From NCBI GenBank assembly GCA_007117515.1, contig SKGQ01000143.1, positions 1 to 40,218 on the forward strand: 40,218 nucleotides of DNA, given 5' to 3'. The position numbers and the translations under genes are program-made. The notes under the pieces are model-generated. The model saw nothing but the letters and a program-made list of their open reading frames with translations. It was not told the DNA's origin and made no database searches. The stretch comes from Ectothiorhodospiraceae bacterium (GTDB lineage Bacteria; Pseudomonadota; Gammaproteobacteria; Nitrococcales; Aquisalimonadaceae). Shown here in pieces: positions 19,778 through 29,015 of this stretch; the first letter of the stretch is position 1; each line of letters starts with the position of its first letter.

Positions 19778-20439
19778 TGATGGCGGAGCCCGGTGAGGCC
19801 GTTGCCACCACCGTTTATCAGCGGCTGCGGCGGCATTTCGGCCATCGTGACTGGTGGCCGGCGGATGATCCCTTCGAGATCATCGTCGGCGCGGTGCTGA
19901 CCCAGAACACCGCATGGACCAACGTCGAGAAGGCGCTGGCCTGCCTGCGTGATCGGCAAGCCCTGTCACTGGAGGCCCTACTGGCCTTGCCGGAAGCGGA
20001 ATTGGCCGCTCTGATTCGCTCTTCGGGTTACTACAACATCAAGGCGGCCCGTCTTCGGGCACTGCTTGCGGTCATGCGTGAGGATGGTGGCCTGGCCGGC
20101 TGGCGGAAGCGTGAAACGGCGGCGTTGCGCCGTCGGCTGCTGGCGGTGAAGGGTGTTGGCGAGGAGACAGCCGATTCAATTCTGCTCTACGCGCTTGAAC
20201 GGCCGGTATTCGTGATCGATGCCTACACGCGCCGCATTTTCACCCGTCTCGGCCTGATTTCCGGAAAGGAGTCCTACCACCAGCTTGCTTCCTGGTTCGA
20301 ACAACAGTTGAGGGCGGACCTGGATCTGTTCCAGGATTTTCACGCGCAAATTGTTGTTCTCGGTAATTCCGTATGCCGGCCGACCCCGCGTTGCGATCGA
20401 TGTCCGCTGGCCGAGGAATGCCCGCAGGCGGAGGGCTGA
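19777..20439 (+). CDS. Endonuclease III-domain DNA glycosylase (MagIII-like), 4Fe-4S
   Basis: HhH-GPD: LLAVKGVGEETADSILLYALERPVFVIDAYTRRIF; FeS Cys cluster CRPTPRCDRCPLAEEC. Confidence 0.88.
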   Translation: MMAEPGEAVATTVYQRLRRHFGHRDWWPADDPFEIIVGAVLTQNTAWTNVEKALACLRDRQALSLEALLALPEAELAALIRSSGYYNIKAARLRALLAVMREDGGLAGWRKRETAALRRRLLAVKGVGEETADSILLYALERPVFVIDAYTRRIFTRLGLISGKESYHQLASWFEQQLRADLDLFQDFHAQIVVLGNSVCRPTPRCDRCPLAEECPQAEG

Positions 20440-20452
20440 AGAGACCGGAGAT

Positions 20453-20908
20453 TCAGCTCACCGCAGCAGTGGGTGGAGCCTTGTCGGAGGCCTGATGGCG
20501 GATACGCACCACCTTGCCGGCGAGCTTCTCCGGGAGGTTGATCTGAGTATCCATCATCACCAGCAACCTGCGGATGCCGTCATCCCGCTGCAGCAGCCGC
20601 TCAAGTCCCCGTTGTACGCTGCTGTTCTGCAACGCCCGGTCCATGTCCTTGAGCACATAGATTCCGTAGTGCCGGCTGGCCGCTATGTAGTTGATCGCAT
20701 CACCGACGCTGCGTGTCTGCGGAATGAAAATCCGCTCTGACCCGAGCCGGTACAGTCCGTTGTCCGGTGACCAGCCGTAAATGGCTCTGCCGCTGGTGAG
20801 CGTCAGGCGTTTGAACACGTCCAGAATCCGATCCGGCGCCTTGGTCTCAAGGGCCGCGATGCGGTACTCCGAATCAATAACCCGACTCAGGTTGAAGCTG
20901 CCACTCAT
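20453..20908 (-). CDS. Standalone protein resembling the N-terminal domain of Ycf46-type AAA+ ATPases
   Basis: MSGSFNLSRVIDSEYRIAALETKAPDRILDVFKRLTLTSGRAIYGWSPDNGLYRLG...YGIYVLKDMDRALQNSSVQRGLERLLQRDDGIRRLLVMMDTQINLPEKLAGKVVRIRH. No Walker A/B. Confidence 0.6.
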   Translation of the reverse strand: MSGSFNLSRVIDSEYRIAALETKAPDRILDVFKRLTLTSGRAIYGWSPDNGLYRLGSERIFIPQTRSVGDAINYIAASRHYGIYVLKDMDRALQNSSVQRGLERLLQRDDGIRRLLVMMDTQINLPEKLAGKVVRIRHQASDKAPPTAAVS

Positions 20909-20948
20909 GACCCTGTCTCTCCTGGATCCGTTCAGATTACGACACTTC

Positions 20949-20960
20949 ATACTGCAGTAT
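20949..20960. promoter_or_regulatory. 12-bp perfect palindrome ATACTGCAGTAT upstream of the Ycf46-like gene
   Basis: Read directly; about 41 bp upstream of ATG 20908. It contains TATACT (-10-like) on the minus strand. Confidence 0.4.
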
Positions 20961-21058
20961 AGATAGCGATGGCAAGGTGTCGTTCATCTCATGCCACTTT
21001 TCCCGCATGCGTCAGTTTGGCCTGTCGGCGCCCGCTCAACGTGCACCTGGCGTCAAAT

Positions 21059-21832
21059 TTACGTCACTGCCGGCGTGCGCACCAGGCTTACGCCATGGTA
21101 GCGGTTTCCTTCGGCCGACAGCAGGTACACATAGGCCTGCGCGGCATCGTTCACCGAGCCCAGGCCGGAACCGTGTTCCGCCGGGTAGGCCTGTTGCCGC
21201 ATTGGTGAATTCACGGCGCCGGGGTCGAGACTGACGACCCGCAGACGGCCCTTGCGCGCGACTTCGGCGGCCAGGGTCTGCATCATGATCTGGAGGCCGG
21301 CATGGGACACGCCGAAGGCGCCCCAGTAGGCCAGCCCCTGTCGACCACTGCGATCCGCCGTATGGATGATGCGGCCGTCGGCGGATCGCTCGAGCAGTGG
21401 CAGGCAGACCTGATTCAGCAGAAACGGCGCGTTCAGATTGACGTGCAGCGTTCTGGCCCAGAGTTCGGGATCGTACTGCGACAGCGGCGAGAGTTCGCCA
21501 AGCATTGCGGCGCAGTGCACCAGACCATCCAGGCGACCGAACTGCTGATCGATGGCGGTGGCCAGTTCCAGGTAGTCGGCCGGTCCAACGCCTTCCAGGT
21601 TCATGGCGTGGATGATCGGCGGCTGCAAGCCATCCCTGTTCAACTCGTCGGACAGTGCCTCGAGCTTCTTCAGGGCCTTGTCCAGCAGGATCAATTCCGC
21701 GCCGGCGGCTGCACAATGGCGGGCGACGGCACTACCGATGCCCCCGGCAGCACCGCTGATCAGTATGACCCGCCCGGCCAGGCTGTCTGGTGCGGCCCGG
21801 AAATCGTCGGCAATCGTCAGTGGTTCAGTCAT
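21059..21832 (-). CDS. YciK-like short-chain dehydrogenase/reductase with degenerate catalytic residues
   Basis: Nucleotide motif VILISGAAGGIGSAVARHCAAAGAELILLDK; YciK-like SGRQGLAYWGAFGVSH in place of the usual S...YxxxK. Confidence 0.9.
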   Translation of the reverse strand: MTEPLTIADDFRAAPDSLAGRVILISGAAGGIGSAVARHCAAAGAELILLDKALKKLEALSDELNRDGLQPPIIHAMNLEGVGPADYLELATAIDQQFGRLDGLVHCAAMLGELSPLSQYDPELWARTLHVNLNAPFLLNQVCLPLLERSADGRIIHTADRSGRQGLAYWGAFGVSHAGLQIMMQTLAAEVARKGRLRVVSLDPGAVNSPMRQQAYPAEHGSGLGSVNDAAQAYVYLLSAEGNRYHGVSLVRTPAVT

Positions 21833-21848
21833 TAATGCTCTCTTTGAC

Positions 21849-22676
21849 TTATGCGGTGCGCCAAGCAAGCCAGAGGCGTCGCAATGGCGTCAGTCGGATG
21901 TCCGTGTCCAGCATCGGGTAGTTGGCGTGCTGCATCTCGCCGAGGATCGCCGAAGCCAGACTTACCCGTATGCGGGTGAAACGGTAACCCGGAGATTGCG
22001 GTTGATTCAGGGCCTCCCGGGCCTTGTCGAGCAGGGATCTGGCGTTGTCGACCTGGCCCGCAAGTGCCCGACGCGCGGCCTCCGATCCCGGCGCGGTTGG
22101 CAGTTCCCCGGGGGTCAGGCCAACGCTCTCCAGTTCCGTCTCCGGCAAATAGCAGCGGCCCCGGTCCAGCGCCGGGCGCAGCCGTTGCAGCAGCTCGGTC
22201 AGCCGCAGGCCCATACCCGCATGGTGGGCAGCGATTTCGTTGTCGTCGCGGTCGGCATGGCCGATCTGGAGTTCCAGCGCAGCCAGCGGGATCCCGGTGT
22301 TATGCAGGTAGCTGGCGAGGGCGTTGCCATCCGGGTAGCTGCCGTAACGGAGATCCATGCGCGCGCCATCGATCAGTTGCCGGAATGCGGTCCGGGGCAG
22401 CGCATGGGTCGTGATCGCGTCGGCCAGCGGCGCCGCCAGCGGATGCCTGCCCTCGCCGGCGACAATGCGTTCGAGCTCTGTCCCCCACCAGTCCAGCTTG
22501 ACCTCGCCCACACCGGGGTCGGACACCGTCCACGGCACGGACAGGATTTCATCGGCAAAGGCATGCACGGCAAGCAGTCCGGCCCGGTGCTCCCGCGGCG
22601 CAAAACGCAGCGCATAGTAAAGCCCCGAACCGGGCGGCGCCAGCTGCCGTGCGCTTGCATCGACGGCTTCAGTCAT
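21849..22676 (-). CDS. Squalene/phytoene synthase superfamily protein (NDUFAF6-like, Asp-rich motifs missing)
   Basis: SGLYYALRFAPREHRAGLLAVHAFADEI...VKLDWWGTELERI...GMGLRLTELLQRLRPALDRGRCYLPETEL. Confidence 0.85.
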   Translation of the reverse strand: MTEAVDASARQLAPPGSGLYYALRFAPREHRAGLLAVHAFADEILSVPWTVSDPGVGEVKLDWWGTELERIVAGEGRHPLAAPLADAITTHALPRTAFRQLIDGARMDLRYGSYPDGNALASYLHNTGIPLAALELQIGHADRDDNEIAAHHAGMGLRLTELLQRLRPALDRGRCYLPETELESVGLTPGELPTAPGSEAARRALAGQVDNARSLLDKAREALNQPQSPGYRFTRIRVSLASAILGEMQHANYPMLDTDIRLTPLRRLWLAWRTA

Positions 22677-24012
22677 CCGTCTCGGTCCGCTTTTCCGGTG
22701 TCTCGTTCCCGGCGGGCAATTCATTGTCCGCATCGCGTCCCGCCGTGCTCTGGCGTGCGCTGCGTTCCACCGGTTCCAGTGACGGCAGTTCCTTGCGTGG
22801 TCGCAATCCCAGCTCGGTGAATTTGCGCGCCCCGGGGATAACCTGCCGTTCCAGGGACCCCACCGCCTTGTTGAAGTGGTCGACGCTGCTGTTCATGCTG
22901 CGGCCCAGCTTGTCCAGATGCGCGGTGAAGGTGACCACGCGGTTATACAGGGTTTCCCCGAGTTCGCGGATCTTCTCGGCGTTTTCCGCCACCAGATCCT
23001 GCTGCCAGCCAAAGGCCACGGCACGCAGCAGGGCCACCAGCGTGGTTGGTGTGGCGATCACCACGCGCTGGGCCAGGGCATCCTCCATCAGGCTCCGATC
23101 CTGGTCCTGTGCCGCGGCCAGGAACTGCTCGCCGGGCAGGAACAGGACCACGAAATCCGGCGAGTTGGCGAACTGCTGCCAGTAGGCCTTGCCCGCCAGT
23201 TCCCGGACCCGTTCCCGGACCTTGCGTGCATGCCGGCCGAGGGCCTGGCTTCGGGCGGCGTCATCCACCGCCTCCACCGCTTCAATGTACGCATCCAGTG
23301 GCGTTTTCGCGTCGATCACGACCTGCCTGCCGTTGGGCATGCGGACCACCATGTCCGGCCGCTGCAGTCCATCCTCACCGCGCAGACTGGTTTGTTCCTC
23401 GAAATCACAGTGTTCGACCATGCCGGCCAGCTCTGCCAGTCGACGCAAGGTCATCTCGCCCCAACGCCCGCGGACTTCCGGCCGGCGCAGGGCCTTGACC
23501 AGATTACGCGTTTCGGTCTGCAACGTTGCCTGATGCTGGGCCATGCTGGTCAGGTGCCGATCCAGGTCACCGTAGGCCTTCTGTCGTTCCTTCTCGACCT
23601 GGCGGATCTGCTCCTCGGTACGTTTCAGCGCCTCCCCAATCGGCTTGACCAGGGCCTCAACAGCTTTCTCGCGTTGACCCAGGTCGGCACTGGCCTGGGC
23701 CTGTTGCTGTTGCAGGCGTTCCCGGGCCAGTTGCAGGAACTGTTCGTTGTTCTTGCGCAGGGCCTCGCCGGACAGCGCCGAGAAGCGTTCCGCAAGTTGA
23801 TCGCGGGCCTCCGCGAAGGCGGCCTGACGCTCCTCGGCGATGCGTTCCTCGGCCAGCAGACGGCCCTCCAGCCGGGCGTTGTCCTGTTCCAGTGCTGCAA
23901 TGATCCTTTGCCGGCGCTGGTGCATGATCACAGCGCCGATCAACCCGCCGACGCCGCCACCGGCCAGCAGCAGGGCAATGATCAGCCAGGCCTGCATGCC
24001 GGGGTCGCTCAT
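22669..24012 (-). CDS. rmuC: DNA recombination protein RmuC
   Basis: N-terminal TM, coiled coil, RmuC core LVKALRRPEVRGRWGEMTLRRLAELAGMVEHCDFEEQ...VVIDAKTPLDAYIEA...FVVLFLPGEQFLAAAQ. Confidence 0.96.
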   Translation of the reverse strand: MSDPGMQAWLIIALLLAGGGVGGLIGAVIMHQRRQRIIAALEQDNARLEGRLLAEERIAEERQAAFAEARDQLAERFSALSGEALRKNNEQFLQLARERLQQQQAQASADLGQREKAVEALVKPIGEALKRTEEQIRQVEKERQKAYGDLDRHLTSMAQHQATLQTETRNLVKALRRPEVRGRWGEMTLRRLAELAGMVEHCDFEEQTSLRGEDGLQRPDMVVRMPNGRQVVIDAKTPLDAYIEAVEAVDDAARSQALGRHARKVRERVRELAGKAYWQQFANSPDFVVLFLPGEQFLAAAQDQDRSLMEDALAQRVVIATPTTLVALLRAVAFGWQQDLVAENAEKIRELGETLYNRVVTFTAHLDKLGRSMNSSVDHFNKAVGSLERQVIPGARKFTELGLRPRKELPSLEPVERSARQSTAGRDADNELPAGNETPEKRTETDD

Positions 24013-24701
24013 GCTGCCTCCCTTCGTTCCATATGGTCCAGCCAGCGCAGCAGGTCCAGCGGCTCCTGCAGCAGGGCGTCCGCACCCCATCGGGTCGGCC
24101 GATCCTCGGCGCAGAGATAGCCGAACAGGCAACCCAGAGTCCGCATTCCGGCTGCATGCCCGGCAATGATGTCCCGCTTCGCGTCGCCGACCATGACGGC
24201 TTGGGCAGGCGCCACATCCAGCATCGTGCAGAGTTGCAGCAGCATGTCCGGGTGTGGCTTCGGCCGCTGTACCTGATCGCCGCAGAGCATGCCGTCAGCC
24301 CGTTCCAGCAGGTCAAACGCGGACAGTGCCGGCGCACTCAGCGCCAGGGGCTTGTTGGTGGCCACTGCCCAGGCAATGCCCCGCGCTTCCAGCGCATCCA
24401 GTACCTCGAGCATCCCGGGGTAGGGGCGTGTCCGGGTGCTGATCTGCTCCCGGTACAGGCTCAGGAAGCGCTCATTCAGCGGCGCCATGTCTGGGTGTCC
24501 TGGCGGCAAATGGAACGCGCGCTGCAGCAGCCCGGCACTGCCCAGAGAGGGGCTGTGACCGTAGCTGCCCGGAGGTCTTTCCGCCAGACCATGCTCGCGC
24601 AGCATCTGATTGGCACAGGCGATCAGGTCGCGGGCTGTATCCAGCAGGGTGCCGTCCAGGTCCAGCAGCACGGCACGCACGGGACCGGTATCAGAGCGCA
24701 T
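24009..24701 (-). CDS. gph: HAD-family phosphoglycolate phosphatase
   Basis: VRAVLLDLDGTLLDTARDLIACANQML...RPYPGMLEVLDALEARGIAWAVATNKP...KPHPDMLLQLC...MVGDAKRDIIAGHAAGMRT. Confidence 0.93.
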   Translation of the reverse strand: MRSDTGPVRAVLLDLDGTLLDTARDLIACANQMLREHGLAERPPGSYGHSPSLGSAGLLQRAFHLPPGHPDMAPLNERFLSLYREQISTRTRPYPGMLEVLDALEARGIAWAVATNKPLALSAPALSAFDLLERADGMLCGDQVQRPKPHPDMLLQLCTMLDVAPAQAVMVGDAKRDIIAGHAAGMRTLGCLFGYLCAEDRPTRWGADALLQEPLDLLRWLDHMERREAA

Positions 24702-25419
24702 CGACATCCTCGGAGCGATGGAAGGCCACCATGTAATTGACCGAGACATCGCGGCTGGTTCGGAACCTGCGGGTCAACGGGTCGAACCGGATGCCGCGAA
24801 GCTGACCCTGGTGCAGCCCTGCTCCGCGTGCCCAACGGGCGAGTTCAGACGGGCGGATGAACCTGGTGTAACTGTGGGTGCCGCGGGGCAGCATGCCCAG
24901 GACATATTCGGCGGCGACGATCGCCAGCAGAAAGGACTTCGGATTGCGGTTCAGCGTCGAGAACACCACATTGCCACCGGGCCGGACAAGCTGGGCGCAG
25001 GCGCTGACCACGGAAGCCGGGTCCGGTACGTGTTCCAGCAATTCCATGCAGCTCACCAGGTCGTAGTGGCCAGCCTGTTCTGCGACAAGGGATTCGACAC
25101 TGCGCTGCTGATAGTCGATTTCCAGTCCTGATTCCAGTGCGTGCAATCGCGCTACCTCGATCGCGCCGGGACTCAGGTCGATGGCAGTGGTGCGCGCACC
25201 CTGCCGCGCCAGGCTCTCGCTGAGGATGCCGCCGCCACAGCCCACGTCCAGCACCCGGCTGTCGGGCAGGGACAGTTGCTCCTCGATGAAGGCCAGACGC
25301 AGGGGATTGATCTGGTGCAGCGGTTTGAAGTCGCCCTCCAGATCCCACCAGCGACTGGCGGAGGCATCGAATTTATCGATTTCCTCCTGGCTGGCGTTGA
25401 CACGCTCCGACTCGCTCAT
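24691..25419 (-). CDS. ubiG: Ubiquinone biosynthesis O-methyltransferase UbiG
   Basis: EIDKFDASASRWWDLEGDFKPLHQINPLRLAFIEE...VLDVGCGGGILSESLARQGARTTAIDLSPGAIEVARLHA...YIRF-like TRFIRPSEL. Confidence 0.97.
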   Translation of the reverse strand: MSESERVNASQEEIDKFDASASRWWDLEGDFKPLHQINPLRLAFIEEQLSLPDSRVLDVGCGGGILSESLARQGARTTAIDLSPGAIEVARLHALESGLEIDYQQRSVESLVAEQAGHYDLVSCMELLEHVPDPASVVSACAQLVRPGGNVVFSTLNRNPKSFLLAIVAAEYVLGMLPRGTHSYTRFIRPSELARWARGAGLHQGQLRGIRFDPLTRRFRTSRDVSVNYMVAFHRSEDVDAL

Positions 25420-25459
25420 GGTTCCTCGCAATGGTTCTCGATACCGTGTGTGGACGGCT

Positions 25460-26779
25460 TCAGGCCTGCGCCTGGAGGCGCTGTTGCCATGCCCGTGCTC
25501 GATCCAGAACATCATCAGGATTGATCGTGGTCAGTGCGCGTTCCCGAACCAGATGGCGGCCGGCAACCCAGACATCGGTCACCCGATCCCGGCTGACTGC
25601 GTAGACGAGTTGCGACAGCGGATGATACAGCGGCTCAGTATCGATGCCGGCAAGATCCACGGCAATGATATCGGCGAATTTTCCCACCTCCAGCGAGCCT
25701 GTCTCACGCTCCAGGCCGAGGGCCCGGGCGCCATTCAGGGTGGCCATCCGCAAAGCCTGGTGAGCAGGCAGGGCGGCGGCATCGCCAGCTACGCCCTTGG
25801 CCAGCAGCGCGGCGGTGCGCATCTCGCCGAACATGTCCAGATCGTTATTGCTGGCGGCACCGTCGGTGCCCAGGGCGACATTGATGCCCGCGTCCAGCAG
25901 CTTTTGCACCGGGCAGAAGCCACTGGCCAGTTTCAGATTCGATTCCGGACAGTGGATGACGCTGCTGTTTGACTCCGCCAGCAGGGCGATCTCCTCATCC
26001 AGCAGTTGAGTCATGTGCACCGCCATCAGCGACGGCCCGAGCAGACCATGGTCCTTCAGTCGCGCCAGGGGGCGCTTGCCATGCTGCTTTTCCGCGTCGG
26101 CAACCTCGAACGCGGTTTCGTGGATGTGCATGTGCACCGGCGCATCCAGTTCCCCGGTCAGTGTTGCGATGCGTTGCAGGGCCTCGTCGCCCACCGTATA
26201 GGGTGCGTGCGGCGCGAACACGGTACTGATCAGCGGGTCGCTGCGGCGTTCATCGCGCAGCGCCAGCCCCTTGTCCAGGTACTCCCGGGGGTTGTCGGCA
26301 TAGGCGCTGGGGAAATCGATGACGATCATGCCCAACGAAGCACGCATGCCGGCCTGGCTTGCGACACGTGCAGTGACTTCGGGGAAAAAATACATGTCGT
26401 TGAAGCAGGTTACCCCGCCTAGCAGCATTTCGGCGCAGGCCGAGAGGCTGCCATCATGCACGAATTCCGGACCGACGTGGGTCTGCTCGGCCGGCCAGAT
26501 GTGCTCCTGCAGCCAGGTCATCAACGGCAGGTCGTCGGCAAGCCCGCGCATCAGATTCATTGCTGCGTGGGTATGGGCATTGATCAGCCCGGGCAGCAGG
26601 ACATGTGCGCTGCGCTCCAGCACCGTGTCCGCCTGGTAACGCCGGCGTGCCCGGTCACTGGGCAGGATATCCAGGATGCGGCCGTTGCTCACCGCGATGC
26701 TGTGATGTTCCAGCACCGTTTCGTCCGGTTCCACCGGGATCACCCAGCGGCCGTGAATCAGCGTGTCAATGCGCTCCAT
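25460..26779 (-). CDS. mtaD: Amidohydrolase, 5-methylthioadenosine/S-adenosylhomocysteine deaminase type
   Basis: [91 protein letters not shown]. Confidence 0.92.
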   Translation of the reverse strand: MERIDTLIHGRWVIPVEPDETVLEHHSIAVSNGRILDILPSDRARRRYQADTVLERSAHVLLPGLINAHTHAAMNLMRGLADDLPLMTWLQEHIWPAEQTHVGPEFVHDGSLSACAEMLLGGVTCFNDMYFFPEVTARVASQAGMRASLGMIVIDFPSAYADNPREYLDKGLALRDERRSDPLISTVFAPHAPYTVGDEALQRIATLTGELDAPVHMHIHETAFEVADAEKQHGKRPLARLKDHGLLGPSLMAVHMTQLLDEEIALLAESNSSVIHCPESNLKLASGFCPVQKLLDAGINVALGTDGAASNNDLDMFGEMRTAALLAKGVAGDAAALPAHQALRMATLNGARALGLERETGSLEVGKFADIIAVDLAGIDTEPLYHPLSQLVYAVSRDRVTDVWVAGRHLVRERALTTINPDDVLDRARAWQQRLQAQA

Positions 26780-26890
26780 GGTCCCTCCCAAGATGATTGG
26801 CGGCCGAGTATACCGCGCGCAGGCAAGCCTTGTGGCGGCGGGCGGCTGTGCAACAATACGGCTCCATTGCGATTGAAGACTGGAGCGTGC

Positions 26891-27937
26891 ATGCCCGAAT
26901 TCGATCAGGTCAGGCCGTTACGCTGGCAGGAAGGCGGTCTCGAACTGCTGGACCAGCGTCTGCTGCCGGGCCGTGAACACTGGATTCGCTGCACCGATCA
27001 TAAGGCGGTGGCACAGGCGATCCGCGACATGGTGGTGCGTGGTGCACCGGCGATCGGGGTCACGGCGGCCTATGGTGTGGTGCTGGCGGCCATGGCGCAG
27101 CCCGATCCGGAGCATATCGAAGTCGAGCAACTGGAGGGCGCACTTGTGCTGCTGGCCGATGCGCGGCCCACCGCGGTGAATCTTGGCTGGGCCCTGGGCC
27201 GCATGCGCGATTGTCTGTCTGAAGGCGCGCAACCGGTGGCGCGGCTGCTGCGCGAGGCCGAGGCAATCCACGACGAGGACCTGGCAGCGAATCGGCGCAT
27301 GGGCGGGTTGGGCGCGGCGCTGCTGGAGCCCGGCAGCCGGGTGCTGACCCATTGCAATACCGGCTCGCTCGCGACCTCCGGATTCGGCACGGCCCTGGGC
27401 GTGATTCGCGAGGCCTGGAGGCAGCAGCACATCACCGAGATCTACGCCAGCGAGACACGTCCCTGGTTACAGGGCGCCCGGCTGACCGCCTGGGAACTCG
27501 GTCGGGACGGTATGCCGGTAACGCTGGTGGCAGACGGCGCCACCGCCTTGTTGATGTCCAGCGGCTTGGTGGACTGGGTCATCGTTGGCGCTGATCGAAT
27601 TGCCGCGAATGGCGACGTGGCGAACAAGATCGGGACCTACAGCCTGGCCCTGCATGCCCGGTCGCACGGTGCCCGGTTCATGGTCGTGGCGCCGTCCTCG
27701 ACCGTGGACATGTCGTTGCCTGATGGTGATGCCATTCCCATAGAACATCGCGATGGCGAGGAACTGCTGTCCATCGGTGGCCAGCGGATCGCTGCGGCCG
27801 GCGCCAGAGCCTGGAACCCCGTGTTCGATGTGACTCCGGCGCGTCTGGTGGATGCCCTGGTAACCGAGCGCGGTGTGCTCGACCAGCCGGATTCCGCGGC
27901 CATGAGAACGCTTTTCGGTGACGGGGCAGGGCGGTGA
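26891..27937 (+). CDS. mtnA: S-methyl-5-thioribose-1-phosphate isomerase
   Basis: [92 protein letters not shown]. Confidence 0.96.
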   Translation: MPEFDQVRPLRWQEGGLELLDQRLLPGREHWIRCTDHKAVAQAIRDMVVRGAPAIGVTAAYGVVLAAMAQPDPEHIEVEQLEGALVLLADARPTAVNLGWALGRMRDCLSEGAQPVARLLREAEAIHDEDLAANRRMGGLGAALLEPGSRVLTHCNTGSLATSGFGTALGVIREAWRQQHITEIYASETRPWLQGARLTAWELGRDGMPVTLVADGATALLMSSGLVDWVIVGADRIAANGDVANKIGTYSLALHARSHGARFMVVAPSSTVDMSLPDGDAIPIEHRDGEELLSIGGQRIAAAGARAWNPVFDVTPARLVDALVTERGVLDQPDSAAMRTLFGDGAGR

Positions 27938-27944
27938 ACGGGTC

Positions 27945-28283
27945 ATGGTAATCGACAATTCGATTGTGATTGCAGCCCTGCTGCTGGGCCTGGTGGCACT
28001 GGTCTGGCGTTCGTCGATGGCATCCCTGGAGCGCGCCCGGGAGGCCGGCAAGCGCGCCTGTCGCCAGGCTGGCGTGCAGTTTCTGGACGACAGTGTGGTG
28101 CTGCGGCGGATCCGTCTGCAGCGGCCTCCGGGCGGTGTGCCAGCCCTGGAGCGCCGCTACCGCTTTGAGTTCGCGACCCGTGGCGACCGCCGTTACAAGG
28201 GATCAGTGACAGTGTTTCCGCGTCGCCCGACCCGCGTCGAGATGGAAGCTTACGAACCCCTGGACCCCGGACTTGTCGACTGA
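27945..28283 (+). CDS. DUF3301-like small membrane-anchored protein
   Basis: MVIDNSIVIAALLLGLVALVWRSSMASLERAREAGKRACRQAGVQFLDDSVVLRRIRLQRPPGGVPALERRYRFEF. Confidence 0.75.
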   Translation: MVIDNSIVIAALLLGLVALVWRSSMASLERAREAGKRACRQAGVQFLDDSVVLRRIRLQRPPGGVPALERRYRFEFATRGDRRYKGSVTVFPRRPTRVEMEAYEPLDPGLVD

Positions 28284-28355
28284 CATGTTGTGGTGAACGG
28301 CAGTTTCGCAGCCGGGGGCTCTGCGACATTCAAGGGACAGATCAGGGGTGACTTG

Positions 28356-28943
28356 ATGCAGTTGTTGACGCGATTCGGATGGCGGCTTGCAGCCGGTCTG
28401 TGCATTTTGATGCTGGCAACGGGATTGCCAGCGGGTGAAACGACGGGAGAGGACGCACCCATGGTGGTTTTCGAGACGAATTTTGGTGATATCACGCTGG
28501 AGTTGATGCCCGAGGAGGCGCCGATAACGGTGGAGAACTTCCTGCAGTATGTGGATGACGGATTTTACGATGGCACGATCTTTCACCGGGTGGTGCCAGG
28601 CTTCGTGATTCAGGGCGGCGGATTCAATGAGGCCATGGAGCAGAAGCAGACCCGTGAGCCGATCAAGAACGAGGCGGATAACGGCGTAAAGAATACGCGG
28701 GGCAGTCTGTCCATGGCGCGCACGCAGCAGGTGGACAGTGCCACCTCGCAATTTTTCATCAACCTCAATGACAATGCCTTCCTTGACCATGGTAGCCGCG
28801 ACTTCGGATATGCCGTGTTTGCCCGCGTGGTCGATGGCATGGATGTAGTCGACCAGATCGCCAGGGTCGCTACCGGTAACCATGGCATGCACCAGGACGT
28901 GCCGCAGGAGCCGGTCATCGTGCAGCAGGCGCGGCGGAAGTAA
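28356..28943 (+). CDS. Cyclophilin-type peptidyl-prolyl isomerase with N-terminal signal sequence
   Basis: VVFETNFGDITLELMPEEAPITVENFLQYVDDGFYDGTIFHRVVPGFVIQGGGF...GSLSMARTQQVDSATSQFFINLNDN. Confidence 0.95.
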   Translation: MQLLTRFGWRLAAGLCILMLATGLPAGETTGEDAPMVVFETNFGDITLELMPEEAPITVENFLQYVDDGFYDGTIFHRVVPGFVIQGGGFNEAMEQKQTREPIKNEADNGVKNTRGSLSMARTQQVDSATSQFFINLNDNAFLDHGSRDFGYAVFARVVDGMDVVDQIARVATGNHGMHQDVPQEPVIVQQARRK

Positions 28944-28992
28944 TGGCGACCGCCTGAGCGCGCCCGGTCCAGGGCGTGCAGGCAGGTTTCAT

Positions 28993-29015
28993 AGCCGGAC
29001 CGTTCGGGTCCGGCT
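28993..29015 (+). terminator. Perfect 9-bp GC hairpin between the cyclophilin gene and gyrA (terminator-like stem without a T tract)
   Basis: AGCCGGACC-GTTCG-GGTCCGGCT, immediately followed by TGTGCTATCCT. Confidence 0.4.

Noticed and set aside
26780-26890. Possible SAM/methionine riboswitch between divergent mtaD and mtnA
   Set aside because: The 111-bp gap shows no recognisable riboswitch helices and is divided between two promoters.
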